NCBI GenBank assembly: GCA_006384855.1 | Contig: VCJN01000467.1 | Location: 1-64,000 of the forward strand | Direction: 5' to 3' | DNA from: Tetraselmis striata | Lineage: Eukaryota; Chlorophyta; Chlorodendrophyceae; Chlorodendrales; Chlorodendraceae | Length of the DNA: 64,000 bases | In this document: positions 19,760-31,159 of the stretch, one piece after another | Layout of the letters: every line of letters starts with the position of its first letter | Numbering within the stretch: position 1 is the first letter of the stretch | Made by a program: the position numbers and the translations under genes | The notes under the pieces: generated by a model | Told to the model about the DNA's origin: nothing | Database searches by the model: none | Seen by the model: the letters and a program-made list of their open reading frames with translations, nothing else

Positions 19760-21589
19760 TTATTCCATGGCCTCAGCGTCCACCACAGTGCTTACATTAC
19801 TGCAATGGTCTGTTGCATCGCTCTTCAGTTTCCGGCACAGCGATTCCAAGGCAGCTTTCTGAACGCCACAGCAGGAAGGGCCGTCAACAGCGCTTCATTG
19901 AACATTGAAGGACATTTAAACCACTGCGAAACATCATCACGACGTGCCGCAGATGAATGCGCACCTGCCGCTTCAATTGCTCGGCTTCGTTGGCTTTCTC
20001 TAGAAGCGCAGAAGCCACCTCATCATATTTTGTTTTCACACTCGCACGCTCCTTCTCAGACGCTCGCAGTTTTTTGTCAAGACTCTTCACCAGCTTGGTT
20101 TGCGAATCTGCATCTGCCTTGAGTTTACTGAACACCTGTCATACGGTGCAGGCAGCAATCTGAGTCACGGACACACATTTAGGAAACAGATGGAACACGC
20201 ATGCACATGTCATATTGGCATATATTCCAATGCGACACAGTCGGCACATGTTTATTCAGGGTGCCGTACCTCATTGCTCTTTGTCAGTGTCCCCTGAAAC
20301 TCCTCAAACTTGGATCCATAGCTATCTAGCTGTGACTTCAGCTCGTTTTCTGTGGCCTTCATCAATTGAATCTGCTGCAAAAACTCTGAGGCCTTCTCCT
20401 CCAGCGCTTTGCTTACCTGAGAATCACCATAGGGGACATTGGCATCAAACAGCCGCATAGCGCAGCAGCAATGACAGATCACGTGTCAGCCCTGGGCTCA
20501 ACCTGTTGCTCCTGCTTGAGCTTTGCTTCCGCAAGTTGGTTTTCCAGATCTTTGGCATGCAGCTGCTGCTCAGCATGCTTCTGAGTCAAGTCAAACTGGC
20601 CCAGCAATCCTTTCAGCTTGTGCCTGCAGGGAGAGGCAGGGGATGCAACAGGGGAGGAGTGTCATAACCTTTGCGGCAATTTACAAGACTACAGAAAGCG
20701 AGCGCCCTACTGATTGCGCGCATCCCATACCTGAGGTCGTCATTCTCCTCGGCAAGCTTCTCCCGCTCCACGGTGTGCTCATCCAGCCTGGCTGAGATGC
20801 CCTATTCATATGGAAAACCGGTATGCTTGTCAGTGAGCTAGACACAGAAGAACATAGCAGCACCTTCACACAGCCACGGCAATCCGCACCTTCACACTCT
20901 CATCAAACTTGGCAGCCATTGCTTGGCGGCGTGCCTCCTCCAGCCGCGCCACCTCTTTGCTTTGATCAGCCACTTGCTTGTTCTGCTTCTGAAGCTCTCT
21001 GCACAGTTCCTGAAGCTTCCCTTGCACAACCTCGCCCTTCTGTACCTCTTGCCTGGCTGCAGGTGGTAGATGGCCACGGTGTTGGCGAACGCAGGCACCG
21101 ATACGCCAGCCGGTACAGCATCCTGGAAGCCCACAGACAAAATACTGGCGAGACCTGGGGTGCGTACCATGGCTGACCTCACTCTTGAGACTCTCGATTC
21201 GCTTTCCAGCTTTTGCTTCCTCCACTTGATGCCGGAAGTTCTCCTTGATCTATGCCAAAGTTTGATACATGTTACACCTATGCAGGCATCCAGCGCGCGA
21301 CCGTTGGGCCGCCGCACTCACTTTCGGTGGCTGTTTGAAGCTGAAAATGCTCTGCATGCACGGATGTTGAAATCCAGCATGCGCCTACCTCCTGGACACA
21401 TTTCTCCATGAGGCGCTGGAGCTTCTCCTCAGTGGTCAACGCACCGTCCGCCACTAGCTTCCTTATCTCCCTGAACTTCTTTTTCTGCGTCTTTTCTGCC
21501 TCCTTCCGCTCAGCGCCGACTGCGCTTTCATCACACTGACTCTCGATTTGCGAGATCTTGACGAGCAGGTCCCGCATGTCCACCACCTC
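19760..21589 (-). CDS. taxilin family coiled-coil protein (5' exon not found)
   Basis: Seven exons joined in phase, all GT-AG: 21389-21589, 21183-21249, 20890-21056, 20731-20801, 20503-20623, 20270-20416, 19965-20135, then the last exon 19760-19858 with stop TAA (eight segments, about 347 residues). Taxilin hallmarks: LQELCRELQKQNKQVADQ, KFDESVKGISARLDEHT, EENDDLRHKLKGLLGQFDL, LDSYGSKFEEFQGTLTKSNE followed by VFSKLKADAD, and a closing ALESLCRKLKSD. The whole chain is one long coiled coil. In animals taxilins bind syntaxins and act in vesicle traffic; the algal role is inferred. Exon 2 must use the donor GTGAGG (not the later GTCAGC) to keep phase. The start codon and first exon lie above 21589 and were not found. 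A 43-bp intron near the end would give a different C-terminus. Confidence 0.92.
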
Positions 21590-22589
21590 CTGCAAGCCAG
21601 TTAGCAAGTGGGCGAGGGGGCGGAATCCAAGACAGGCACGCCAGGTTTTCACCCCCAGGGCACGCCAAGTGCGCTGAGCTGTGCTGCTGAACGCCATACA
21701 TATACTGATTGCCCTGCCTTCCGACGGGCGCAGCAAGCTCCAGCAGAGTGTCCACACACACAAATAGTGAGGGATGCCTTGCCTGGTCTGACGCTGTCAT
21801 CGCGGCAGAGTAAGGGTGGGAGGAGGGCGACTCCAGCGGTCAACCTCACTGCAGGTCTGGTCGCTACGCCCAAACCAGGCACGGACCAGCAGTATCAAAG
21901 GTGGCAAAATTCGATCTTTGATGGGGATGCGTCCGTGCGCGGAAGGGGTCCTGATCGTTCAGCTTGAGCCGGCTGGTCGTTTGCTGTGGCAGTGCGCCAC
22001 GTTTCGAGTGATATTAGCGACTACTTGGTCGTGGGCTCGTGGCCACTAGCGACTACCGGATGCGGGCGGCGCCTATGTGGAGGCCGCGCCCGGTAGTCGT
22101 CGTCGCGAAAAAATACGCCCGTACCAGTACCAGTACCGGATATCGGTCGCAGCATGTACATAATCGCATGCGGTAGTAGATCTAGGCATCTAGCCGCGGC
22201 GCCAGTGGTTCATATTTTCCAAGTACTGTACAGCAATACCGATATAGAAAGACTGCTAGTGCCTCGTCCCAGAGCGTTGCGTGTACACAACACATGTTCC
22301 CCTACCTCTACTTGGGTTGAGCGGAGGAAAAGGAGAGCAGCGTCCGAAATCAAGTGGAATATGAGATAATAAATACCGGTCGCAATACGGTTTTATGACG
22401 GATTCTTAGGCGTCCTCCGTCCTCCGTCCGCCCGTCCGTCCGTCCGTCCTCCGTCATACGCACGCGCTTCGCGTATGAACCGTCATACGTTCGGTTTTCG
22501 CTCGTTCAATTTCACGGTACTGCTACGTGTAAGGTTCTGAATGGATGCGCGTGTATTCTAGCCAAGGCACGTCATATATCCGTCTGATA
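21590..22589. other. intergenic; likely holds the taxilin promoter and first exon
   Basis: No clear domain on either strand. A minus-strand ATG near 21800 opens a frame without taxilin similarity. 22416-22458 is a CCGT-rich microsatellite, followed by a short CGCATACG/CGTATG-type inverted motif. Confidence 0.35.
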
Positions 22590-22776
22590 TGATCTAAACT
22601 AGTTTATGGGGTTTCCATCCTTGACCTAACCGCTTTTTAGCTACAAGTGCTGCTCAGTGGTACGGGAACTAGTAACTGTTGTTGCGCCCTTGTTGGGTGC
22701 AGCACGAGTAGACATAAAAAGCAGCCACAACAGCTGAGCCTGCCATCTTCCAGTTTTCGCTGCGTTCCACGCAGCG
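22590..22776 (+). repeat. repeat A1 of the DIRS-like element
   Basis: 187 bp starting TGATCTAAACTAGTTTATGG, ending in GCGTTCCACGCAGCG, itself a small hairpin (CTGCGT..ACGCAG). Related to the left end of copy 2 at 27996-28191. Confidence 0.85.
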
Positions 22777-22889
22777 ATGTAAAAACTGTCTCGTAACCCG
22801 TTGCGAGCAAGGTCACCCCAGGTTGTTCAAGACCACACCCGGCTCGCCATCCGAGTGTGATATTCTCGTCCGTACGTCCGTGCGTTACT

Positions 22890-23744
22890 ATGTCAGATGG
22901 AGAAGAACCCGTCGTTGAGCCGACGCTCACGTCGTTCTAAGCAGATGTGCGTGCATTGGCTACAGCTGTGGCACAATTGACGGCTCGTGATCGCGTTGTT
23001 GATGGAGAAGGGGCACATGGTTCCGGCTCAGGGCAGCGCTTCGCGGGACAGCCGACAGGCAGCGGGGGAGCCGCAGAGCGCCCCGACTTGCTAGAGCTAG
23101 CCCAGAGCGGCCGTGTCGGAGCAAAATCCGTGAGTGCCGAGGATGATTACCTCGCGGTGCCAGAGCTACTGCAGAGAGCAGAGTCTGGTTACGAGGCCGT
23201 TCGGCCGGTCAGCCGAGTGCCTGGACTTTTCCCTTTGAGCACCGACCTAACGAACGAGTACCTCAAGCAGGATGACCGGCGTCTGCCGGCCCAGGAGGAG
23301 TACTTGTGGATGTCGTGTTTCGGGGCCCACATGGCCGCCCTTTTCGTGGCGCTCGACGAGCTACTGCCCTACGTCCCTTCCACCAACCAGGACTTCACCC
23401 CCTACCTCGCAAGAGCTCGGAACCACGCCGAGGCCATCGACAAGGCGTTTCGGTTTCGTTTGGCCTTCCTGCGGAGGCTAAATGAGATCAAGCGTGTGCA
23501 TGGTGACCAAGGTGTTCTGGATGTGCTGCGAGCCCAACATTTTCAGCCCTCTTCGGAGCACCTGGGTTCCGCAATCTTTGGGGACCTCATGCGAGACTAC
23601 GAGCGTCGTGTCTTCGAGGCAACCATTGCCAGCAGCGCCAAGGCGACCGCTACTTCTCGAGTGGCGGCTGCAACTGCAGGTCGCGGGCGCGGGCGAGGAC
23701 GTGGCGGCGGACGTGGACGTGGCCGCGAAGGTGAGCACGAGTGA
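22890..23744 (+). CDS. gag-like ORF of the DIRS-like element, nonsense at codon 17
   Basis: Start ATG at 22890 (MSDGEEPVVEPTL), supported by the same start in copy 2 (about 28301, MSDGEKPLVEPTL). Codon 17 is TAA (22938-22940) where copy 2 has CAA, a point nonsense change. Downstream the frame is open for 267 codons: YLWMSCFGAHMAALFVALDE, HAEAIDKAFRFRLAFLRRLN, DVLRAQHFQPSSEHLGSAIF, then an RG-rich tail (GRGRGRGRGGGRGRG) likely to bind nucleic acid. It ends in TGA followed by CGG. Function as structural protein is inferred from position. Confidence 0.65.
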
Positions 23745-23747
23745 CGG
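23742..23747 (+). promoter_or_regulatory. candidate UGA-CGG stop-codon readthrough site
   Basis: Gag (frame of 22890) and the recombinase region share one frame, separated only by this TGA. The next codons CGG TGT GGG GCG CC are the same in copy 2 (TGA at 31715-31717). UGA CGG is a known efficient readthrough context in several plant viruses. The first in-frame ATG after it is about 70 codons away. Confidence 0.6.
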
Positions 23748-25493
23748 TGTGGGGCGCCTTTCGTCGAAGCTGCAGGAGCCTTGCGAGGCCACCTTTCGGT
23801 GACCGCCGCAAGACGCACCCTTGCAGCTCAACGGCGGGATGAGCGCCCTGTGTCAGGACCTGACCCCCCCACCTTACAGACTTCATTTAGACCTTCCTCG
23901 GTGCGGCGCTTCTTACAGCTACAGCCGAGTGCGGCTCAACCATCCGCACGCCTGCACATGGCGGCTCAACCATCCGCCTTTCTTACAACCCCATCTCTGC
24001 GTTCGTCGGTTGTTACACTACGTGTTACAACCGGTTCGCAACGACCAAGTTTCGCGCGTGTACGTTACGCACGTGACAGGCGCTATGAGCGCGAAGGGCG
24101 CGCGGGGCGGCCCTCTTACCTGAACCTAGCCCCGCAAACCCGTACTGGAGCTACTGCAAACCCGTCCAGCAACTACCGGCCAACCGCCGGGAACCTAACT
24201 GCTGCTGCCGTGTACTTTGCAAACAGTAGCCGTACCGGTGGAACTCTGTCAGTAAAACGACGCACTTACGTAATTGACGAGCCCGCAGCTATCGCTCCGT
24301 GGGCTGCGTCACTGCGATCTCGACTGCAGGACGCGTTCGGCTCAGACGAGCTAGGCCAGCGGACGCTCGACCTGCTCTCCAGCTCCCTCAGCGCTCAGAC
24401 CCTCAAGAGCTACGCCGGCAGGTTGTCTCAATTCGCTGAGTTCTGCCACGACTCCGAGAACATCAGCCCGCTGGAAGCGACTACTGTTACTGTTGTTCGG
24501 TACGTTGCCTGGATCGGGGAGCGAGGACACATCGCAGCTAAGTCGCTGCAGCCCTACCTGTCTGCCATCAACACCTTCTTCGAGCTGCACAACCTCGTCC
24601 CGATCGCCAAGGACAGCCTACACCTCACTTCGGCACGACGTGGGTTAATGTTGCGTCAGCGCCGACTGGACGCTGCCCCTTTACGTGTCCCTCTGCCTGC
24701 GGATGTAGCTTACCGCTTCGTCTCAAAGGCCGAGCTAATTGTGTCTGCTCCTTACCCAGAGTCCCACCTCGACTACCGAGCCCCCTTGGCCTCGGTTGTC
24801 AACTTCCTGTTCTTTGCCAGGGGCCTTACTGGCGTCTCCTGTCGAGTGCAAGATGTGCATGTCGACACCTACAACATCACCTTGCAGATCTACCGCGAGA
24901 AGGGTCGCGCTGGCCGGCGGGGACCCGACGACCTGCGCGTACTTCTCCTTCCAGCGTCCGAGCACCCTCGAGTGGCACGTCTCTTGCGCTACTTCATCGA
25001 CAACGTCCAGTCTGTCCCCCTGATTACTGTTGGCCTGGCTGCCTCCAACTTCTGGGCTGTCAATGTGGCTGAGCAGTCAAAACCTTGGACTGCGGCTACG
25101 ATGTCAGACTGGTTGTCCACAGCAATCAACCTAGCTAGTCAACGCTGCCCCCCCCTGCTGGCACTTCCTGGACTTCACACAGTCTACGCAAGGGCGCAGC
25201 CTCTGCAGCATACGCCATCGGAGCGCCACTGTCCCACATCCGCTACCAGGGCGGTTGGGCCACTAACTCTGATGTCGTTCTGGACTACATCGACCCCAAC
25301 GTTCTTCCTTCTCCTGGCGCGTGGTTCTTCTTTGGACACATCGCCCCCCTCCGCCACTTCCAAGTCCAACAGGACTCCGCAGCGGTGGCCTTCCCAGTGC
25401 CTCCTTCATGACTTGGCGCTACCCCTTCTCCGTCAATCTACCGCTCTCTCCGTTCGCTCAAGACTGGCAAAACCAGACTCAACTTTGAAATGA
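23745..25493 (+). pseudogene. tyrosine recombinase of the DIRS-like element, 1-base frameshift
   Basis: Open from the TGA to 25493 in the gag frame. An N-terminal Arg/Pro/Ser-rich part is followed from about 24290 by a SAM-like core-binding domain (SLSAQTLKSYAGRLSQFAEFC, LQPYLSAINTFFELHNLVP) and a catalytic domain (LASVVNFLFFARGLTGVS, ILQ-type strands). After an 8-C run (25148-25155) the correct frame is lost. In the neighbouring frame the H-x-x-R box SHSLRKGAASAAYAIGAP, then YQGGWATNSDV and the tyrosine in VLDYIDP are found, ending at 25411. One C is missing. The first catalytic Arg is not obvious (GLTGVS where GLR is usual). It would integrate circular cDNA by strand exchange. Confidence 0.75.
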
Positions 25494-25795
25494 TCTAAAC
25501 TAGTTTATGGGGTTTCCATCCTTGACCTAACCGCTTTTTAGCTACAAGTGCTGCTCAGTGGTACGGGAACTAGTAACTGTTGTTGCGCCCTTGTTGGGTG
25601 CAGCACGAGTAGACATAAAAAGCAGCCAGAACAGCTGAGCCTGCCATCTTCCAGTTTTCGCTGCGTTCCACGCAGCGCCCCCCTTGACTCCGTTTTCCCT
25701 CCACGCTTTCGCTAAACCATCCTGCCAATTTCGGCTCTTGACCGTGTAAAACAGCCTGCGCGACCTTTTTGGCAAAACCAGACTCAACTTTGAAA
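25465..25795 (+). repeat. B1-A2-B2 right terminus of the DIRS-like element
   Basis: B1 25465-25490, A2 25491-25677, B2 25770-25795. B1 overlaps the end of the recombinase frame. Such interleaved repeats allow a circular cDNA intermediate to be completed. Confidence 0.75.
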
Positions 25796-26195
25796 CGCCA
25801 AAATAACGAAGTACCGCAGCGGGTTTTCACTGCTGAATCTTGCCCTTGAAAACTGGTCTGAAACTTGCCCTCTTTTATTGTTGCAGCGACTGATCCTTAT
25901 ACATACGGTGGTCCAAGTATCTGCTGTAAAATGATGCTGTAAAAAGGGGTCGCCGCGGTGCGGGGGCAGTCCGCCGACCCGGGGCCCGGCGTCCGTCGAC
26001 GGACGGGCGACGGTCGAACGACGGCGTCCGACGTTCGGCGTCCGGTGCCGGTACAGGCGGCGGGCATGGCGATTCGCGCCGTGCCCGCCCCGTAGACCTG
26101 ACGACCGGCCCGACCTGCGCGGCCTCGTGCGGGATGCGGGCCGCCTGTAGGCGGCTTGTTCTGTATTGCTGATCTTGTAGTGCTGCTTTTTGGGG

Positions 26196-26230
<35 letters not shown>

Positions 26231-27995
26231 AATACTGCTTTTAGCGGTGGGTTGGGTACTGGCCCTTTTGTAATGCACACCAGTAGTCAGCGGCAAGCGT
26301 TTACGCGGCTTGTATATTTAATCTGCTTTACAAATTAATACGTCTCTTAAAAAATAAATTACTGACAGATCTAACGCTAAAAGCAGTATTACCCGAAAAA
26401 ACACAGTATTACAAGATCAACACTACAAGCCGGCTAAAAGCGGCCCGCATCCCGCACCAGGCTCAACCCAAGAGGTAGGGGCACCTCCACAAATCCCCGG
26501 CGCGAAGCGCCGCTTAGTTGTATATATACTACAGAAAGTAGGGGCCCAATACTATATAGACAGAAATGGCATGATTACTTCCAGGGCGTCAGGGGGGGTC
26601 CACAAGCCCCCAACTAAGTTGGTCCGGGACCGGTCGGGTCGGCAATTCGGTCAGTGCAATGCGGCCACCATTCCCAACCCATTGATTTACTAGGAGACAA
26701 CCTATCTAGCTCAAAAGCCGTGTGGCCGCCCGTCATGGGCCATATCAAGCCCCCGCCCCCGGCAAACTACGCCCACAAAGGGCCATGCAATTTGGTGAAA
26801 TCGTGGAGTCTGTCGCAAACAACACATTCCGCATCAGGTGGGACGACGACATCCACCGAGCCGTTCCCGTTGCCACGTAGTAGCATCATAAACCTCCGTT
26901 GGCAAACGCCCCGGCAACGACAATGCCATCAAGTCCGCCCGCTGCACTCTATGCCGTGCTGAAGACAATAACGACACGGTGGCTTGGACCTCGTTCATGT
27001 GCCCGGAGTGTGACGTACCTATGTGCATCCCGAGCAGTAGGCGCAAGGGCGTCGCGTGATGGAGCCGGCCGCGCCGCCACATGACCGCCCAAGAGCCCGC
27101 GGCGTACGGGGTCCACCGCCGCGCGTACCAGGTCGCAGCCGGTCAGCCCTCCCCGTTACCAAACCCGACACTACAAAACTTTCCTTCCTGCCCGGTCGGC
27201 TACCGGCTGTTGGTTGCTCCTCCGCAGTGCCCTGTCCGGAACCGGTGGTGTGATGATGGTTCAGCGAGCTAGCAAGAGCATCTTAGAGGTCGTGGCGACA
27301 ATTAGGAGCGCGACGCGATTAGAATTAGTAGTCTATAATGTAGAATACGTTAATGACGCTGACGCGACCCGTGTTGTATACTCGTGTTGTATATATGCCA
27401 CACAACATATCCGGACGAAGCACTGGAAAACGGGAACGGTTGCGCGCACTTGTTGTAAACGTCAGAATTATACTAATTTTGATCACGAATATTTTATGAC
27501 AAGAAAGCAAGTCATTTGCGATCTAGTCCCTGAATCGATGTCACCGTGACAGGTAGGGTCGTGCTCATGAGCGCAACTTGGTTTTTGCATTATTTACTGT
27601 TCTTGCCTTCATTCGATCTGGGATAAGACAGTCGAATCTCGACACGCGTGCCATTGCGCCATTTGACGCGGATTATTTGGCCGACTTTCTAGTCCGTAAT
27701 TTATTTTTCCGCTTCATTTTTCCGCAAGAAAAACGAGTTTGTTAAGGATACTCTACTCGAGTGTTCTAGCAACTCTTCTCGCCTCGTACATGTACGGGTA
27801 CTGGTAACACGGTGGCACGTGGACGGCGCCTCGTGTGGCGGATGGATTGCACTTGCTTCGGGCAGGTAAGGTCAGAATCGTTTGTACGTATTAACATGGT
27901 TTGTGCTCTTAATGTTTTCATGCCATGGCTGCGCATACACGCCTCTATGCATAGGGACATGTTGGTTCACAATAAGGATGCAATTGTATGACTTT
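25796..27995. other. gene-poor stretch with repeat copies
   Basis: No gene recognised. 26150-26290 is an inverted copy and 26370-26465 a direct copy of the ~130-bp unit of 17341-17700. 26197-26229 is a 33-base G run inside the inverted copy. Short frames at 26650-27550 show no domain. A tRNA-like patch near 27625-27690 (-) does not fold completely. Confidence 0.4.
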
Positions 27996-28385
27996 TGTTC
28001 TAATCTTGTTTATGGGGTTTCCTCTTTTCCCTGAACCGCTTATCTAGCTACCGTGCTGCTCAGTGGTACGGGTTACTAGGCACATGTCGTTGCACCCTTT
28101 TTCGGGTGCAGCACGAGTAGACACAAAAAGCAGCCACAACAATAGACACAAAAAGCATCCATCTTCCGGTTTCGCTGCGTTACACGCAGCGATTAACTGT
28201 CTCGTAACATGTTGCGAGCAAGGTCACCCCATGTTGTTCAAGACCACATCCGGCTCACCACCCGTGTGTGATATTCGCATCCGTACGTCCGTGCGTCATC
28301 ATGTCAGATGGAGAAAAACCCCTCGTGGAGCCGACGCTTGACTCGCTACAAGCAAACATGAAGGCCCAGTCTACCTTGCGGCGCG

Positions 28386-28396
28386 AGCTTGCAACA
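28386..28396. repeat. target-site duplication, left (11 bp)
   Basis: AGCTTGCAACA, repeated at 29988-29998. Removing 28397-29998 restores the gag reading frame of copy 2, which proves the insertion boundaries. Confidence 0.85.
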
Positions 28397-29987
28397 AAAA
28401 AATGCAATTGAAATTGAAATTTGTTACAACGTCGAGTATGCTGCATCCACTCGCTCAGACTGAGTTGCTCTTAGGGCATGCTATCTCTAACCACAGTGGG
28501 GAACACGAAGTGTTATCACAGCTCAAGCTACCGGCCATCCTCCACTGTTTCCTAGCCCCTCCTCCTTCCAGTGGGCTATAGCTAAGATTGCAGCGCCCCG
28601 CTGCTGTCCCTACCTAAGTCAGACCTATCCCATCCAGAGCTCAGCAGGCACGCTAAGGCAGCCAGAGGCGTCCCGCCTACTGCTACTGAGGTGCGATGGG
28701 GGAGGGGAGCCAACCGGAATAGCTATATGGTGCTCAGTATTTACGTACCGCTGAGCTGGCTAGCTTGGGGGGGTGGGGGCTACAATGCCCTCCATTGCTC
28801 AAATATATATTTTTCTTTTTGGCACAGTATATATTCTGCGTTTAATGGCATGATGACTTCGTCTCGTGCCTGTTCCGGTACCAAGCCCGCGGGTCGGGCG
28901 ATACACTGTTTGTAATATACTTGCGGGGAATAGTGCGGTAAATTTGAAAAATGCATTCCGGGCATACCGGCTAGAAACGTCCGTAGTTATTGGGTGGCGG
29001 CGCTGATAGTCTCGGGCGTGCTTCCAGCTTGGGTTGGGTGCCTTGCCTGCGGAGCATCCGCATACCATCCACCTGCGGTTGCAAGGGGGCCGTCCGGCGC
29101 GGGGGGCGACGGGGGCGATGAGCCTCTGCCGCGAGCTGGGCCAGGTGGGACGCCTAGATAGGCTGCATGGTGTGCTGGATGTGGGGGTATGCTCGAGGGG
29201 TTGGAGGCCTCTCTTGTCACGGTGGGGTCTTGGGCTGCGGCCGGTGGAGCCGGCTCGGGGTGCGGGGCTGGATCGACGCTTGTCGCCGGCTGCTCGACTG
29301 CCGGTGGCGAGTCGCTCGTCGCTGTCCATCTCCGTGGCTTGAGAGGCTGCCGCGGCCGGGTCGTGGGCCGCTTGTAGCTGGATAATTGGTGGTAGCTGGA
29401 GCTCCTGGGGGAGCTGGCCGTGGTGCATCGCCGACTGGTCGGCTGTATGCGGCGCCGGATGGTGAGCAATCACGATCTTGGGGGTCTTGGGGGGTTCGGC
29501 TCTATCTGCCGCTGCGCGGCGCATCGATGGTGGCGCCGACCTCGGCTGCCTGGTGTTCCTCGGGTATGTTGATGTTCTTGTTGGCTGTTGTGGTAGTCTC
29601 CTGCGGAGCCTGCTCTTCACGCCGCGGAGGGCGCTGGCCGTCAGTTAGCCTGGGGCGGGCGGCCGGTGGAAGTCGGGTGCCTGCGATTTGTTCCGCAGTG
29701 ATGGCGGATCGGATCTTGGGAAGTTGGGTCTTGCCGCCGCGCGGCGCATCGAGAGCGGCGCCGACCGCGGCCTTTTGTTGCTCCTCGGGTCTGTTGATCT
29801 CCATGGTGGCTGTAGTGATGACCTCCTGGGGGGCATGTTTGGTGGTGGGTCGGCCGGTCGTCGGGCGGTCCACGGTTTCACAGGAGTACACTATCATCAC
29901 CAGTAGAGCCGCGCCGTCTCGCCCGCATTTAGTTTATAGGCAGTACTCCGCCCGGTGTTAAGGGCCGGCCGGAAAGTGAGAAGTCTC
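28397..29987 (-). mobile_element. LINE-derived insertion, ORF1 only
   Basis: 1,591 bp with an 11-bp duplication. Its right end, read on the minus strand, starts ACTTCTCACTTTCC like the LINE copy at 39632, so it has a full 5' end. Minus-strand frames 29900-29502 and 29620-28799 give a Pro/Arg/Thr-rich ORF1-like protein (VDRPTTGRPTTKHAPQ, close to VDRPTTGRPTTRPTDG at 39748). No endonuclease or RT, so it is internally deleted. The far end reads as T6 on the minus strand, not a poly(A) tail. Confidence 0.6.
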
Positions 29988-29998
29988 AGCTTGCAACA

Positions 29999-30203
29999 TC
30001 GTTGGCTCAATTGAAGGCCCTTTACCGTTTTGTCGGACACGGAGTACATGGCTCGAGTTCCAGGCAGCACGTCGCGGGACAGCCGATAGGCAGCGGGGGA
30101 ACCGCAGGGCGCCCTGGCTTGCTGGAGCTAGATAGCCCAGACCGGCCGTGTCGGAGCAAAATCCGTGAGTGATAAGGACGACTATCTTGCGGTGCTAGAG
30201 GTA
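29999..30203 (+). pseudogene. gag fragment of DIRS-like copy 2
   Basis: Matches copy 1 at about 22960-23175: HVAGQPIGSGG and DYLAVLE. Interrupted at 30204 by the TIR element. Confidence 0.7.
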
Positions 30204-31159
30204 CTGTTATATACTCTACATTGCCGTACTATGTACTGCTGGAGCCAAAGGAGGAGCGAAGAACTGGCGACTGAGGCGTACGAGAACGAGTACAAGCCAA
30301 GCGAAGTACAAGTACGAGCACAGCGAGTGCGAGTAGTACAAGCGAAGGCCGAATAGCCGTCTAGCCAAAGATAGTCATAATGCAGCAGGAGCTGAGTCTG
30401 AGGGCCCATTGGATCGTTATTCCACACGTCTAGGACTAATGAGCGGAGATTTGGAAAAAGGGATTCTTACAGTACTGGAACTCGGTGACCTGGGTGACTA
30501 GCCCGGCTGTGGTTTTGCCGGCCTATTTATAGTCGCTGGTTTCCGTCATTCCGTGCGCTGCGTATTGATTCCAATTCCCGCCACTTGTGTTGCGTGTATC
30601 TACTAGACTAATACTAAAACCGACGTGCGCGGTAGGTCCTATCCCGCGGCCCGTCGCTATTTTAGTACCACAAGCCTAACTACAGACATGTTCCTAGCAC
30701 CTTCGTCTGTCCGCAGCACAGCGTTAATTCATTCGCTATTTATGCACACTCGAGAAGTTACTCGCACATATGCTATAGCGTTTTAGATGGTTCTAGTAGG
30801 TTCTAGTACCTGCTGCTAAGACACTCCTAAGGCAGCGCTCTATCTAACGCTAGGTAATACCAACGCGCACAACAATCGCGCTCCTGCTGGTACGCATGCG
30901 TACGTACATGTTACTCGCACCCTAAGGGTACTCGTAATATTGTCTTGCACTTCCTGGTCGCCTCGTAGTTGCTCGTACTCTCGCCTCGTCGTCCTCGTAC
31001 TAGTACGTACTTCGCCTTCGCTTTTACTACTCGCACTCGTTGTGCTCGTACTAGTACTTCGCTTGGCTTGTACTCGTTCTCCTATGCCTCAGTCGCCAGT
31101 TCTTCGCTCCTCCTTTGGCTCCAGCAGTACATAGTACAGCGGTGTAGAGTATATAACAG
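30204..31159. mobile_element. 956-bp TIR element in DIRS-like gag
   Basis: Inverted repeats about 150 bp long (30204-30355 and 31010-31159) start CTGTTATATACTCTACA and share GTACTGCTGGAGCC, AAGGAGGAGCGAAG and GAACTGGCGACTGAGGC. The empty site is seen in copy 1 (GAGCTACTGCAG). The flanks are GTA on the left and CTA on the right, so a three-base duplication with one change is likely. No ORF of note inside. Class uncertain; a MITE of a TIR superfamily. Confidence 0.65.

Larger units (their letters stand above)
22590..25795 (+). mobile_element. DIRS-like retroelement with split direct repeats, copy 1
   Basis: Layout A1 (22590-22776), gag, tyrosine recombinase, B1 (25465-25490), A2 (25491-25677), B2 (25770-25795). 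A1 and A2 are both 187 bp and differ at one base that I see. B1 and B2 are the same 26 bp (TGGCAAAACCAGACTCAACT...). A1-ORFs-B1A2-B2 is the split-direct-repeat architecture of PAT/Ngaro-type DIRS elements. Volvox kangaroo is a known algal DIRS member. No reverse transcriptase or RNase H is present between gag and the recombinase or after it, so this ~3.2-kb form must depend on a partner. Ninety-two unexplained bases separate A2 and B2. Confidence 0.75.

Noticed and set aside
27625..27690. tRNA-like patch on the minus strand (TGGCGCAATGG followed by GATTCGAC)
   Set aside because: A- and B-box-like words are too close and no full cloverleaf can be drawn.
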